A stretch of DNA of 64,000 bases from Bacillus sp. Cs-700 (lineage in GTDB: Bacteria; Bacillota; Bacilli; Bacillales; Guptibacillaceae). The DNA lies in NCBI RefSeq assembly GCF_011082085.1, contig NZ_CP041063.1, positions 3,644,001 to 3,708,000 of the forward strand. Direction: 5' to 3'. Position numbers and translations under genes: made by a program. Under the pieces are notes generated by a model. It saw only the letters and a program-made list of their open reading frames with translations, was not told the DNA's origin and did not search any database. This document shows positions 8,846-16,589 of this stretch, piece after piece (the first letter of the stretch is position 1; the number at the start of each line of letters is the position of its first letter).

Positions 8846-8874
8846 ATGACATAATTAAATTAATGTGTTATTCT
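8846..8874 (+). promoter_or_regulatory. sigma-A-type promoter of ppsA
   Basis: ATGACA (8846-8851), 17 bases, TATTCT (8869-8874). The 12-base word GACATAATTAAA occurs at 8816-8827 and again over the -35 at 8848-8859, 32 bases apart (about three helical turns). Confidence 0.5.
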
Positions 8875-8907
8875 AATAATCGAATCTAGTAGGGAGGCGT
8901 TGGATTA

Positions 8908-11271
8908 ATGGTGGAGCAAAGTGCGATTCGATGGTTTCATGAAATAAGAAAAGAGGATATTGCTCTTGTTGGTGGTAAGGGAGCAAATCTTGGAGAGCTT
9001 ACGCAGAGCGGTGTACACGTACCGCCTGGTTTTTGTGTAACAGCTGAAGCGTACGCAACGTTTATCTCGGAACGGGAACTTGATCAGTCGATTACACAAA
9101 AAATGAAAACGCTTGATTATGAGAATAACGATCAGCTCAATGAAGTGAGTGCTGAAATTAGAGAATGGATTATGCAGACGGATATGCTTGAATCGATTGA
9201 AGTAGAAATTCGTAATGCTTATGCAGCGTTTAGTCAGGACCTTAACGTAGCGGATCCGTTCGTAGCTGTTCGAAGCTCAGCAACGGCTGAAGATCTTCCG
9301 GAAGCCTCATTTGCAGGACAGCAAGATACATATCTTGAGATTTCTGGAATTACAGAGCTTCTTTATCACATCAAGAAGTGCTGGGCATCCTTATGGACAG
9401 CACGAGCCATTTACTATCGCGAAAAACAACAGTTCAACCATTTTGATGTCTCCCTTTGTGCGGTTGTTCAATTGATGGTGAATAGTGAAAAATCAGGTGT
9501 GATTTTTACAGCGAATCCGATTACAGGTGAGCGAGAGCAGATGATGATTAACGCGAGCTGGGGGCTTGGGGAAGCGGTTGTTTCTGGGATGGTTTCACCA
9601 GATGAGTATATCGTTGATAAGAGAACGTTTAAATTAATCGAAAAGCACGTAGCCGAAAAGAAAGTGCTTGTCGTAAAGAAAGCCAACGCAATCGGAACGG
9701 ATACGGTTGCGGTGAAAGAATATTTAAGTGAAGACCACGTGAACCAGCAGTGCTTAACGCAAGCTGAAATCGCTCACCTTTCACGTGACGCAGTTCGAAT
9801 TGAAGAACTTTATCAAACACCTCAGGATATTGAGTGGGGCCTTGATTGCCAAACAAATGAACTTTACATTCTGCAAGCTCGTCCAATAACAACACTAAAA
9901 GAGGAGGAAACAAAAGTGGTTGAAAAGGTAGAAACGCCAAAGAAGATGCTTGTTCGAGGATTAGCTGCCTCTCCCGGGTCTGCTAGCGGAAAAGTACGCA
10001 AGATCAAAGATATTAGTGAAGTTTCTCTTGTAGAAGAAGGCGACATTCTAGTGACCATCATGACCAATCCTGATATGATTCCTGCCATGAAAAAAGCAGC
10101 GGCACTTATTACCGATGAAGGCGGGCGCACGTGCCATGCGGCCATTGTTTCACGTGAATTCGGTATCCCATGTATTGTTGGATCTTCGATTGCGACAGAT
10201 GTGTTAATGGATGGAATGGAAGTAACGGTTGATGCGACTCGTGGAGTTGTGTATGAAGGTATTCTAGAAGATGCTGAACCAGTGAAAAAGAAAGAAGCGG
10301 CCACAGAAGTGACGAACTCCACTGAAGGATTCAACGAAGCACTTCTTCATCAGCTTGCACCGATTACAGGAACAAAAGTTTATATGAATCTTGGAGAGCC
10401 AGATCTGATCAACAAATACAAACACTTGCCATTTGACGGCATTGGCTTAATGCGAACGGAATTTATCTTTTCAAATATCGGTATTCACCCGATGCATTTG
10501 CTAAAAACCGGACAGGAAGAAATGTTCATTGAAAAAATGTCCGAAGGAATCACGAAGGTGGCGCAGGATATTTATCCAAAGCCAATGGTTGTTCGTTTGA
10601 GTGATTTCCGCTCAAATGAGTTTCGTGGCCTTATTGGTGGAGATGAAGTAGAGCCAGTTGAAGCGAATCCGATGATCGGCTGGCGCGGCGTCTCACGCTA
10701 TATTTCTCCTCAGTACGAAGAAGGATTCCGTTTGGAATGTCGAGCGATTAAAAAAGTTCGTGATGAGTACGGCTTGATTAACGTTTGGACAATGCTTCCA
10801 TTCGTTCGGACAACGTGGGAAGTGGAGAAAGTGAAGAAGATTATGGCAGAAGAAGGCTTGATTCAAAATCAAGAATTCAAGATCTGGATTATGGCGGAAG
10901 TGCCATCTGTGATTTTTGAAGCGGAGGAGTTCGCGCAGCTTGTGGATGGCTTCAGCATCGGAAGCAATGATTTAACACAGCTTATTTTAGGATCTGACCG
11001 TGACTCTGGTATTCTAAACAGCATGGGCTATTTTGATGAACGCAACCCTTCTGTAAAACGAGCGATTAAGCAGCTGATTCATGGGGCGCATAAGTATGGT
11101 AAAACCGTCTCGATTTGTGGCCAGGGACCGTCGACTTACCCTGAATTTACAGAGTTCCTCATTAAAGAAGGAATCGATAGCGTGAGCATCAATCCGGACA
11201 CGGTGGCAGCAACTAGAAGATCGGTTGCGTCTGTCGAGCAGCGGATGATTTTAAATGAAATCAGAGGATAG
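8908..11271 (+). CDS. ppsA: phosphoenolpyruvate synthase
   Basis: 787 residues, close to E. coli PpsA (792). Makes PEP from pyruvate with ATP (AMP and phosphate released), a gluconeogenic step. Three domains: N-terminal ATP-binding PPDK_N (residues ~15-330, with VRSSATAEDLPEASFAGQ), the swivelling phosphohistidine domain with GGRTCHAAIVSREFGIP (catalytic His410), and the C-terminal PEP/pyruvate barrel ending in SICGQGPS (Cys737, the proton donor). ATG 8908 follows AGGGAGG. Pairs logically with adeR-ald and malate uptake nearby: all feed or use pyruvate/C4 acids. Confidence 0.93.
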   Translation: MVEQSAIRWFHEIRKEDIALVGGKGANLGELTQSGVHVPPGFCVTAEAYATFISERELDQSITQKMKTLDYENNDQLNEVSAEIREWIMQTDMLESIEVEIRNAYAAFSQDLNVADPFVAVRSSATAEDLPEASFAGQQDTYLEISGITELLYHIKKCWASLWTARAIYYREKQQFNHFDVSLCAVVQLMVNSEKSGVIFTANPITGEREQMMINASWGLGEAVVSGMVSPDEYIVDKRTFKLIEKHVAEKKVLVVKKANAIGTDTVAVKEYLSEDHVNQQCLTQAEIAHLSRDAVRIEELYQTPQDIEWGLDCQTNELYILQARPITTLKEEETKVVEKVETPKKMLVRGLAASPGSASGKVRKIKDISEVSLVEEGDILVTIMTNPDMIPAMKKAAALITDEGGRTCHAAIVSREFGIPCIVGSSIATDVLMDGMEVTVDATRGVVYEGILEDAEPVKKKEAATEVTNSTEGFNEALLHQLAPITGTKVYMNLGEPDLINKYKHLPFDGIGLMRTEFIFSNIGIHPMHLLKTGQEEMFIEKMSEGITKVAQDIYPKPMVVRLSDFRSNEFRGLIGGDEVEPVEANPMIGWRGVSRYISPQYEEGFRLECRAIKKVRDEYGLINVWTMLPFVRTTWEVEKVKKIMAEEGLIQNQEFKIWIMAEVPSVIFEAEEFAQLVDGFSIGSNDLTQLILGSDRDSGILNSMGYFDERNPSVKRAIKQLIHGAHKYGKTVSICGQGPSTYPEFTEFLIKEGIDSVSINPDTVAATRRSVASVEQRMILNEIRG

Positions 11272-11274
11272 GCA

Positions 11275-11303
11275 TTTACACCGGGGAATCGGACTGGTAT
11301 TAT
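11275..11303 (+). promoter_or_regulatory. sigma-A promoter of the T-box leader
   Basis: TTTACA (11275-11280), exactly 17 bases, TATTAT (11298-11303); both hexamers 5 of 6. Begins 4 bases after the ppsA stop. Expected transcription start near 11310. Confidence 0.7.
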
Positions 11304-11309
11304 ATAACA

Positions 11310-11593
11310 AAATCAAATGCAATGATGAGAAGAGTAGATGATGGGATCTTACACAGAGAGCTCCGGTAGCTGAAAAGGAGAGAAGATCACATGGTTGAAC
11401 CAAACCTCTGAGCTGTACATCGGAACCGAACGTGGGGATGGTGTAACGGGAGTTCCCGTTAACGAGCTAAGGTATAAGCAGCTTCTGCCGTACCTGATAA
11501 GAGTCATGTGGCGACACATGACTGAACCGGGGTGGCACCGCGATAAGCAATCTCGCCCCCGGGACAATACGTCCTGGGGGTGAGATTTTTTTA
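11310..11593 (+). ncRNA. T-box riboswitch leader (specifier most likely CAA, Gln)
   Basis: A complete T-box leader. The T-box itself is GGGGTGGCACCGCG (11529-11542). Stem I shows AGTA (11333-11336, 5' side of the specifier loop), the AGAGAGC / GGTAGCTG distal elements, and GAAC-CAA-A (11397-11404) on the 3' side. Helix GATGATGGGATCTT / AAGATCACATGGTT above the loop has equal arms, so the codon aligned with GGC of the glyQS T-box is CAA at 11401-11403. The bulge is UGGC, expecting a tRNA with discriminator G, which allows Gln, Asn or Trp but not Thr or Pro. Stem III is GTCATGT/ACATGAC. A terminator follows. T-box leaders read uncharged tRNA and open the gene downstream, here an MFS transporter. 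Confidence 0.92.
11549..11592 (+). terminator. T-box leader terminator
   Basis: GC-rich stem, ATCTCGCCCCCGGGAC pairing with GTCCTGGGGGTGAGAT around a 5-base loop, followed by seven T. Its 5' arm lies just after the T-box sequence, which would pair in the alternative antiterminator. Confidence 0.9.
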
Positions 11594-11631
11594 TTGGTTC
11601 AAAAACTTATCGCGAACGGAGCTGACTTGTC

Positions 11632-12861
11632 ATGAAACGTCTTAGTGCTATTCGAAAGAACGACCTGCTGTTGCTTACATCAATGGGGATTACAAATATC
11701 GGAGGATGGGTTTATCATATTGCCCTTAATCTCATCCTATTGGATCAAACGGGTTCAGCTCTCGCTGTGACGGGACTGTATTTACTCAAGCCGTTCGCCA
11801 CTCTGTTCACAAATCCCTGGGCAGGCAGCTTGATTGATCGCGTGAACAAACGAAGGCTAATGATTTTGGTGAATATCGCTCAGGCTTTGGTGATGTTTCT
11901 TCTCCCCCTGCTATCTAGTCTATGGATGATTTATGCGCTTGTTTTTCTGATTAACATGGGTAGCTCGATTTTTCATCCAACATCAATGACATACATGACG
12001 AAGCTTGTTCCTAAAGAAAGGCGCATTCGTTTCAATTCCCTTCGTAGCCTGGTCGATTCAGGTGCATTTGTAATCGGTCCAGCGATTGCTGGTGTGTTAT
12101 TTATCATCGGAACGCCAACCAATGCCATTTACCTTAATGCTGGAGCATTAATTCTTGCTGGACTGCTGTTTTTATTTCTACCTGATGTAGAAACAGGAAA
12201 ACTCATGAATCGATCAAGTACAATTACATTTCAAATGATGAAGGAAGATTGGCGCGTTGTATACACGTTTAGCCAAAGCGCCATTTTTGTTATTCTCATT
12301 TACTTTCTAGTGAGTGCAGTTGGCATCATGAGCTGGGGAGTAGATTCACTTGAAGCAAGCTTCGCAACAGATGTCCTTCATCTGACAAACACCGAATATG
12401 GATTTCTCGTAAGTATTGCTGGAATCGGAGTTCTTCTAGGAGCCATTCTAAATACCGTTATTGCAGAAAAAGGAGAGCCGCTTTCGTTAATAGGAGGGGG
12501 AGCGATCGTGCTTTCCATTGGTTATCTGGTATTTGCTTTATCGTCATCATTTCAGTTAGCCGCGATCGGCTGCTTTGTTCTTTCCTTTTCTCTTTCATTC
12601 ATGAATACAGGTTTCTACACTTTTTATCAAAACAATATTCCCGTTGACGTTATGGGGAGGATTGGCAGTTTGTTCGAATGGATTGAGGCGATTTTTGTTA
12701 TTGCTGTGATGGTCGGCTGCGGAATAGCGGCAGAACTCATATCCATACGGTTTAGTGTGATTGTAGGCTCAAGTATGATGCTAAGCTTTGCTTTTCTTCT
12801 TCTAGGAGTTGTTATGGTCAAACGAACGAGTATGAGATCCAAAGCAGAACTGGCTAAATAG
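11632..12861 (+). CDS. MFS transporter (MFS_3 / enterobactin-exporter-like), T-box controlled
   Basis: 409 residues with about 12 hydrophobic helices. The MFS signature between helices 2 and 3 is GSLIDRVNKRRLMI. Overall pattern (short loops, GWVYHIALNLILLDQTGS start) is that of the MFS_3 group that includes exporters of siderophores, drugs and metabolites. The direction and substrate cannot be read from sequence, but the T-box leader implies a role tied to one amino acid, probably glutamine (or asparagine/tryptophan): uptake of the amino acid or a peptide, or export of a compound made when it is short. ATG 11632 has GGAG 10 bases upstream. Confidence 0.8.
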   Translation: MKRLSAIRKNDLLLLTSMGITNIGGWVYHIALNLILLDQTGSALAVTGLYLLKPFATLFTNPWAGSLIDRVNKRRLMILVNIAQALVMFLLPLLSSLWMIYALVFLINMGSSIFHPTSMTYMTKLVPKERRIRFNSLRSLVDSGAFVIGPAIAGVLFIIGTPTNAIYLNAGALILAGLLFLFLPDVETGKLMNRSSTITFQMMKEDWRVVYTFSQSAIFVILIYFLVSAVGIMSWGVDSLEASFATDVLHLTNTEYGFLVSIAGIGVLLGAILNTVIAEKGEPLSLIGGGAIVLSIGYLVFALSSSFQLAAIGCFVLSFSLSFMNTGFYTFYQNNIPVDVMGRIGSLFEWIEAIFVIAVMVGCGIAAELISIRFSVIVGSSMMLSFAFLLLGVVMVKRTSMRSKAELAK

Positions 12862-12922
12862 TAGCCATCACCCGAATGTTTTTAGTCAAAACCCCAATAA
12901 TAAAACGATGAAAGGTACAAAT

Positions 12923-12951
12923 GTCAAGGCAGAACCCCTGTCTTGACTTTA
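12923..12951 (+). terminator. terminator after the MFS gene
   Basis: Fully paired 10-bp stem GTCAAGGCAG / CTGTCTTGAC (one G-U) with a 5-base loop and a short T-tract (TTTAGT). Confidence 0.6.
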
Positions 12952-13058
12952 GTGTGAATAGTGATTCTATTCTAACTGGGAAAGTTCATGGAATATCCAA
13001 AACTGTTGTTAAGTTGGCATTGAATTCACCTTAAGCGTTTTTCATAATGGAATTATGT

Positions 13059-13093
13059 TGTGAAAGAATGTGGTGATGAGTGAATCTTTCACA
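13059..13093 (+). repeat. inverted repeat upstream of copC-copD
   Basis: Arms TGTGAAAGA (13059-13067) and TCTTTCACA (13085-13093), 17 bases apart, 64 bases before the copC start. Could be an operator or an mRNA hairpin; not recognised as a CsoR or CueR site. Confidence 0.45.
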
Positions 13094-13157
13094 CATTTTA
13101 TCATGTGTTGTATATCCGCTATATTCTGCAACTAAAAAAAACGATGGAGGATCGATA

Positions 13158-13724
13158 ATGAAAAAAATACTTGTTTTAACGATTGCAAGTCTACTCATGT
13201 TTGGGAATTTAACATACGCCCACACTGGAATAGAAAGTTCTAACCCAGAGGATGGAAGTACGATCACAGAGGAGTTAACCACAGTAACGCTCACTTTCGA
13301 AACAGAAATAGAGGAAACAAGCTCATTTGAATTACAAAATGCAAGTGGTGAAACGGTAGCTGTTGATAACATCACTGTTGAAAACAATACGATGACTGGG
13401 ACGTTTGATGAGCCAATTGCAAACGGAGATTATGAAGTGCCGTGGAAAATTATTGGAATTGATGGTCATCCGATCGAAGGAACGTTTTCTTTTTCAGTAG
13501 ACGCACCTGAATCAGAAATTGCGGAAGAAGAAGAAGAGTCAACTTCTGAAGAAGCAACAAACGGTTCAGCAGAAGATACAGATGAACAAGTGGATAAAGA
13601 AGAAGAGACGAAGACAGATACGGCTGAAGAAGAAAGTTCTAACGGTACAGTAATTGGCATCGTTATTGCTGTCCTCGTTATCGTACTCCTTGGAAGTGTT
13701 TTGTTGATGAGGAGGAAAAAATAA
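13158..13724 (+). CDS. CopC-domain protein, membrane anchored
   Basis: 188 residues. Signal peptide (MKKILVLTIASLLMFGNLTYA) predicted to be cut before His22, giving a mature N-terminal His as in CopC copper-binding proteins, where it takes part in a histidine-brace Cu(II) site. CopC domain residues ~22-120, with the second likely ligand in GIDGHPIEGTFSF. Then a ~45-residue acidic Glu/Thr/Ser linker and a C-terminal helix ending RRKK, so the domain is tethered to the outer membrane face. GGAGG precedes ATG 13158. Forms a pair with the CopD-type gene 3 bases downstream. Confidence 0.85.
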   Translation: MKKILVLTIASLLMFGNLTYAHTGIESSNPEDGSTITEELTTVTLTFETEIEETSSFELQNASGETVAVDNITVENNTMTGTFDEPIANGDYEVPWKIIGIDGHPIEGTFSFSVDAPESEIAEEEEESTSEEATNGSAEDTDEQVDKEEETKTDTAEEESSNGTVIGIVIAVLVIVLLGSVLLMRRKK

Positions 13725-13727
13725 TCC

Positions 13728-14831
13728 ATGTTGATTCTAACAGTAATCAGTGAAGCGCTGCTTTATATTAGCTTTGCGCTACTGATTGCGGATTATCTTT
13801 TCTCATTTATTTCACATGATAAAAAGCCGTTTATTCATATTCCTAAAAAAATCCGTCTTTTGGCTGCAGGAGGAATTGCGCTTTTTTCCTTCATGCCGAT
13901 TTTGGATTTACTTCTTTATTTATATGAGGACTATGGAATTAGACAAGCACTGTCGTCGGTATTAGTTACATTTAAAGTTGGTCAGGCTTGGAGTTTTACC
14001 GTTCTTCTGTCCATTATTTTAACCCTTTATATTCTTTTTGTTGATGATGGACAGGAGAAGAGGTACCCATTCATCGGTGTGGCTCTTCTTCTGTTTCTCA
14101 TTTTGGGCCTGGGGTGGGCGAGCCATTCAAGCTCTCTTCATCCAGTTAAAGGTTTCATTGTTCACACGATACACTTTACGGCTGTTGTTACGTGGGTAGG
14201 AGTACTTTTTGTCGTAAGTTGGTTTTCAAAAAACGCGGCAAACTGGACGCATTTTCTGAAGTGGTTTCATCCTACCGCTATGATCTGTTTCACAGTAGTA
14301 GGAATCACAGGGCTATTGTTAATGCAGTTTGTTATTCCATTACAAGATTATCCTGATACATGGATGGTTTCTTACGGACAAAGCTTATTAATTAAACACT
14401 TGCTCATTGTCCCACTACTTGGATATGCCTTCCTGAATGGCGTGATCATGAAAAGAAAGCTTAAAGAGAGAAATGCATTTGATCCTAGACCGTGGACAAA
14501 AGTAGAATCCGTAATGGTGTTACTGATTTTTGCCGCTACGGGTGCGATGAGTCACTCTTCCCCTCCAAACAATTTGGCTTCTCTCATTAGTCTTGAAGGC
14601 GTATCTCCGCTATTTACGCTATTCACAAACGGCTTAGTTCAACCTGGTGCCTCTATTGGATTAGTCTTTAACGTGAATGGGCTTTTGCTTGGCGCTTTAG
14701 CAGTCGTGTTTATGGTGGTGATGATTGCTGGATTTATGAAAAAAATGGCACCACTTTTTTCGTTTCTAATGAGCGTCTTGTTTATCATATCAGGCTATTT
14801 AGCGTTGCTACAAAGCGTACAATTTATATAA
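13728..14831 (+). CDS. CopD-family membrane protein
   Basis: 367 residues, nine or so hydrophobic helices. Conserved CopD features: H-S-S-S-L-H-P and VHTIHFTAVVTWVGVLFVVSW in the middle, KHLLIVPLLGYAFLNG, and GAMSHSSPP near residue 280. CopC and CopD together move copper across the membrane in other bacteria; in B. subtilis the two are fused as YcnJ, a copper importer. Here they are separate genes. ATG 13728 lies 4 bases after the copC stop, with GGAGG inside the end of copC. Terminator at 14837. Confidence 0.85.
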   Translation: MLILTVISEALLYISFALLIADYLFSFISHDKKPFIHIPKKIRLLAAGGIALFSFMPILDLLLYLYEDYGIRQALSSVLVTFKVGQAWSFTVLLSIILTLYILFVDDGQEKRYPFIGVALLLFLILGLGWASHSSSLHPVKGFIVHTIHFTAVVTWVGVLFVVSWFSKNAANWTHFLKWFHPTAMICFTVVGITGLLLMQFVIPLQDYPDTWMVSYGQSLLIKHLLIVPLLGYAFLNGVIMKRKLKERNAFDPRPWTKVESVMVLLIFAATGAMSHSSPPNNLASLISLEGVSPLFTLFTNGLVQPGASIGLVFNVNGLLLGALAVVFMVVMIAGFMKKMAPLFSFLMSVLFIISGYLALLQSVQFI

Positions 14832-14836
14832 TTAGG

Positions 14837-14870
14837 AAACCCCCGAGATCTGTGCTCTCGGGGGTTTTGT
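14837..14870 (+). terminator. terminator of copC-copD
   Basis: Stem AAACCCCCGAGA / TCTCGGGGGTTT with a 7-base loop, then TTTGTTTTC. Confidence 0.9.
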
Positions 14871-14973
14871 TTTCAATCTATCTTTTCAATATAATTGCTC
14901 TATTGTCTTAGACTTACTTCTTTAACTAAAAGCAGGACAGGTTGAAAGTTCAACGCGCTATAAGAAAGACAAA

Positions 14974-15486
14974 CTAAATTTTAAATTGCTTATTGTCGAG
15001 TAGAAGTACTTTTTCAGTCATTTGGTGGGCTTGTTTTTTTGTATGCTCAACGAGATCATAAATGAGTGGACTGCACTTCTTAGCCCCTTTGATAAGAAGC
15101 GGTACGCCGAGAGCATCGATGCCAAGACCTCGAGAAAGGCCTCCTCCTATTGACATAACGAACGGTACCGTTGGTGATGTGTTTGAAAGTATAATCTGGT
15201 CGTCTACTTGAAAATGCTCAAAAAGCATCAGCGTCATATCGTATAGGGCGGGCACAATTAGTTTCGACGATTTTTTTCCGATTGTGTAGACTTTATGACC
15301 ATCTGAATCACGTCCGTGGAAAAGGAGACGGCCCGCGTCCTTTTTCGTTAATTTGTTAAAAAAAGGCACGGCAAGGACCTCTTCACTCGTTAATGGAAGA
15401 GAAGAGGGCTTCAATAGGTGTAAATGAAAAGCGGCTGCAATGGAGGTGGTATGTGTGCCACCGTAGTCATGGTAAATGTAAATCAT
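14974..15486 (-). CDS. DUF3189 family protein
   Basis: 170 residues, soluble. The N-terminus MIYIYHDYGGTHTTSIAAAF has the look of DUF3189, a family of unknown function seen in Bacillus and Clostridia; the HDYGGTHTT segment resembles a nucleotide-binding loop but is not a standard P-loop. A second glycine-rich stretch MSIGGGLSRGLG lies near residue 125. ATG 15486 follows AGGGATG; an upstream in-frame ATG has no ribosome site. Confidence 0.75.
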   Translation of the reverse strand: MIYIYHDYGGTHTTSIAAAFHLHLLKPSSLPLTSEEVLAVPFFNKLTKKDAGRLLFHGRDSDGHKVYTIGKKSSKLIVPALYDMTLMLFEHFQVDDQIILSNTSPTVPFVMSIGGGLSRGLGIDALGVPLLIKGAKKCSPLIYDLVEHTKKQAHQMTEKVLLLDNKQFKI

Positions 15487-15579
15487 ATGCTCATCCCTGT
15501 AATTGAATTTACAAACTAGTATTGCCTGATTAGTGGAAAACAATCCTGTGAAAAAGAATAGGATGATAATTAGCTTTTC

Positions 15580-16503
15580 TTAGACGGCCCCAACTAGCCA
15601 TAATACTAGAGGGACGGTAATAATACTTGCCACTGTTGTTAAGAGTGTACTATAAGAAACAAGTTGTGGTTCTGTATTAAACTCAAGGGAATACATCGTG
15701 GTGTTAGCAGCGGTTGGCATGGATGCAAGTACAACTAAAATACTGCTAAGCAAAGGATTTAAGCCAAGTACCATAGTGAGAAGAAGTGCGAGTACAGGAG
15801 AAACAATCATTCTAATGGAAAAAACCGTAGATAAATCACTCCATTTGACACTTCCACTCGTTAGTGAAGCGAGCTGCATCCCGAGGACAATCATAATCGT
15901 TGGAATCGTAGCATCTGCCACTAGGTTGACTGCTTGCATGACGAACTCTGGAACTTTAAAGTCAGATATTTGAACAATGATGCCGAGAAGAACAGCATGA
16001 TTAATTGGCATCCGAGAGATTTTTATTAGAGAATCTTTCAGGCTATGTGTTGCTGTGCTACTCCCTTTCGATGCATAATAAAGTCCGACTGTATTCATGA
16101 GGAATGACTGGATGACCATCATAATAATCGCATAGTGAACGCCTTCTTCCCCGTATGCAAATAGAATGATTGGCACACCATAGTTGCCGCTATTCATAAA
16201 TACGGAAGAAAGGATCATAGCAGCGGATTTAGAACGTTTCAACGCTTTAATTCTCGAGATAATCGTTACGATAATAATTAGAATGATCATTAAGAGAAAG
16301 CAGAATATAAGGATATAAGCATAATCCATCGTGATGTCGTTTGTATAAAAGGTTTGAAAAGCGAGAAACGGATACATCAAATACAGCGCAGAAGTCGAAA
16401 TGGATTTACGATCAAATCCAATTTTCTTCTGGCCAATATAGCCAATCGCAAAGATAATAAAAGCTGGTAAAACAATTAGAATAACATCGATGACCTTCAC
16501 CAC
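15580..16503 (-). CDS. AEC-family permease (auxin efflux carrier type)
   Basis: 307 residues, about ten helices in two inverted halves, with NSGNYGVPI, the hallmark of the first half, near residue 107. AEC proteins move small organic anions such as malate, often outward. It sits downstream of the malate symporter gene on the same strand, which fits a dicarboxylate substrate, but a hairpin lies between. Start is uncertain: GTG 16503 and GTG 16500 are adjacent and neither has a good ribosome site. Confidence 0.8.
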   Translation of the reverse strand: MVKVIDVILIVLPAFIIFAIGYIGQKKIGFDRKSISTSALYLMYPFLAFQTFYTNDITMDYAYILIFCFLLMIILIIIVTIISRIKALKRSKSAAMILSSVFMNSGNYGVPIILFAYGEEGVHYAIIMMVIQSFLMNTVGLYYASKGSSTATHSLKDSLIKISRMPINHAVLLGIIVQISDFKVPEFVMQAVNLVADATIPTIMIVLGMQLASLTSGSVKWSDLSTVFSIRMIVSPVLALLLTMVLGLNPLLSSILVVLASMPTAANTTMYSLEFNTEPQLVSYSTLLTTVASIITVPLVLWLVGAV

Positions 16504-16538
16504 ATTTGCTATTTAGTTTATCGATAAATGAACGACGT

Positions 16539-16575
16539 GAACTCCCACGATCTTAGCGGATAGTGGGAGTTCTTT
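16539..16575. terminator. hairpin between maeN and the AEC gene
   Basis: Arms GAACTCCCAC / GTGGGAGTTC with a 14-base loop. The T-rich tail (TTCTTTAC) is on the plus side; on the minus strand there is no U-tract, so termination of maeN may be partial. Confidence 0.5.
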
Positions 16576-16589
16576 ACAGTATACCTTGG

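Noticed and set aside
11391-11396. TGG at 11392-11394 as a tryptophan specifier codon in the T-box
   Set aside because: This segment pairs with GATGATGG in an equal-length helix above the specifier loop, so it is not in the loop.
13030-13045. cre-like sequence before copC (reverse of AAGCGTTTTTCA)
   Set aside because: Has an extra base in the core and fails the consensus.
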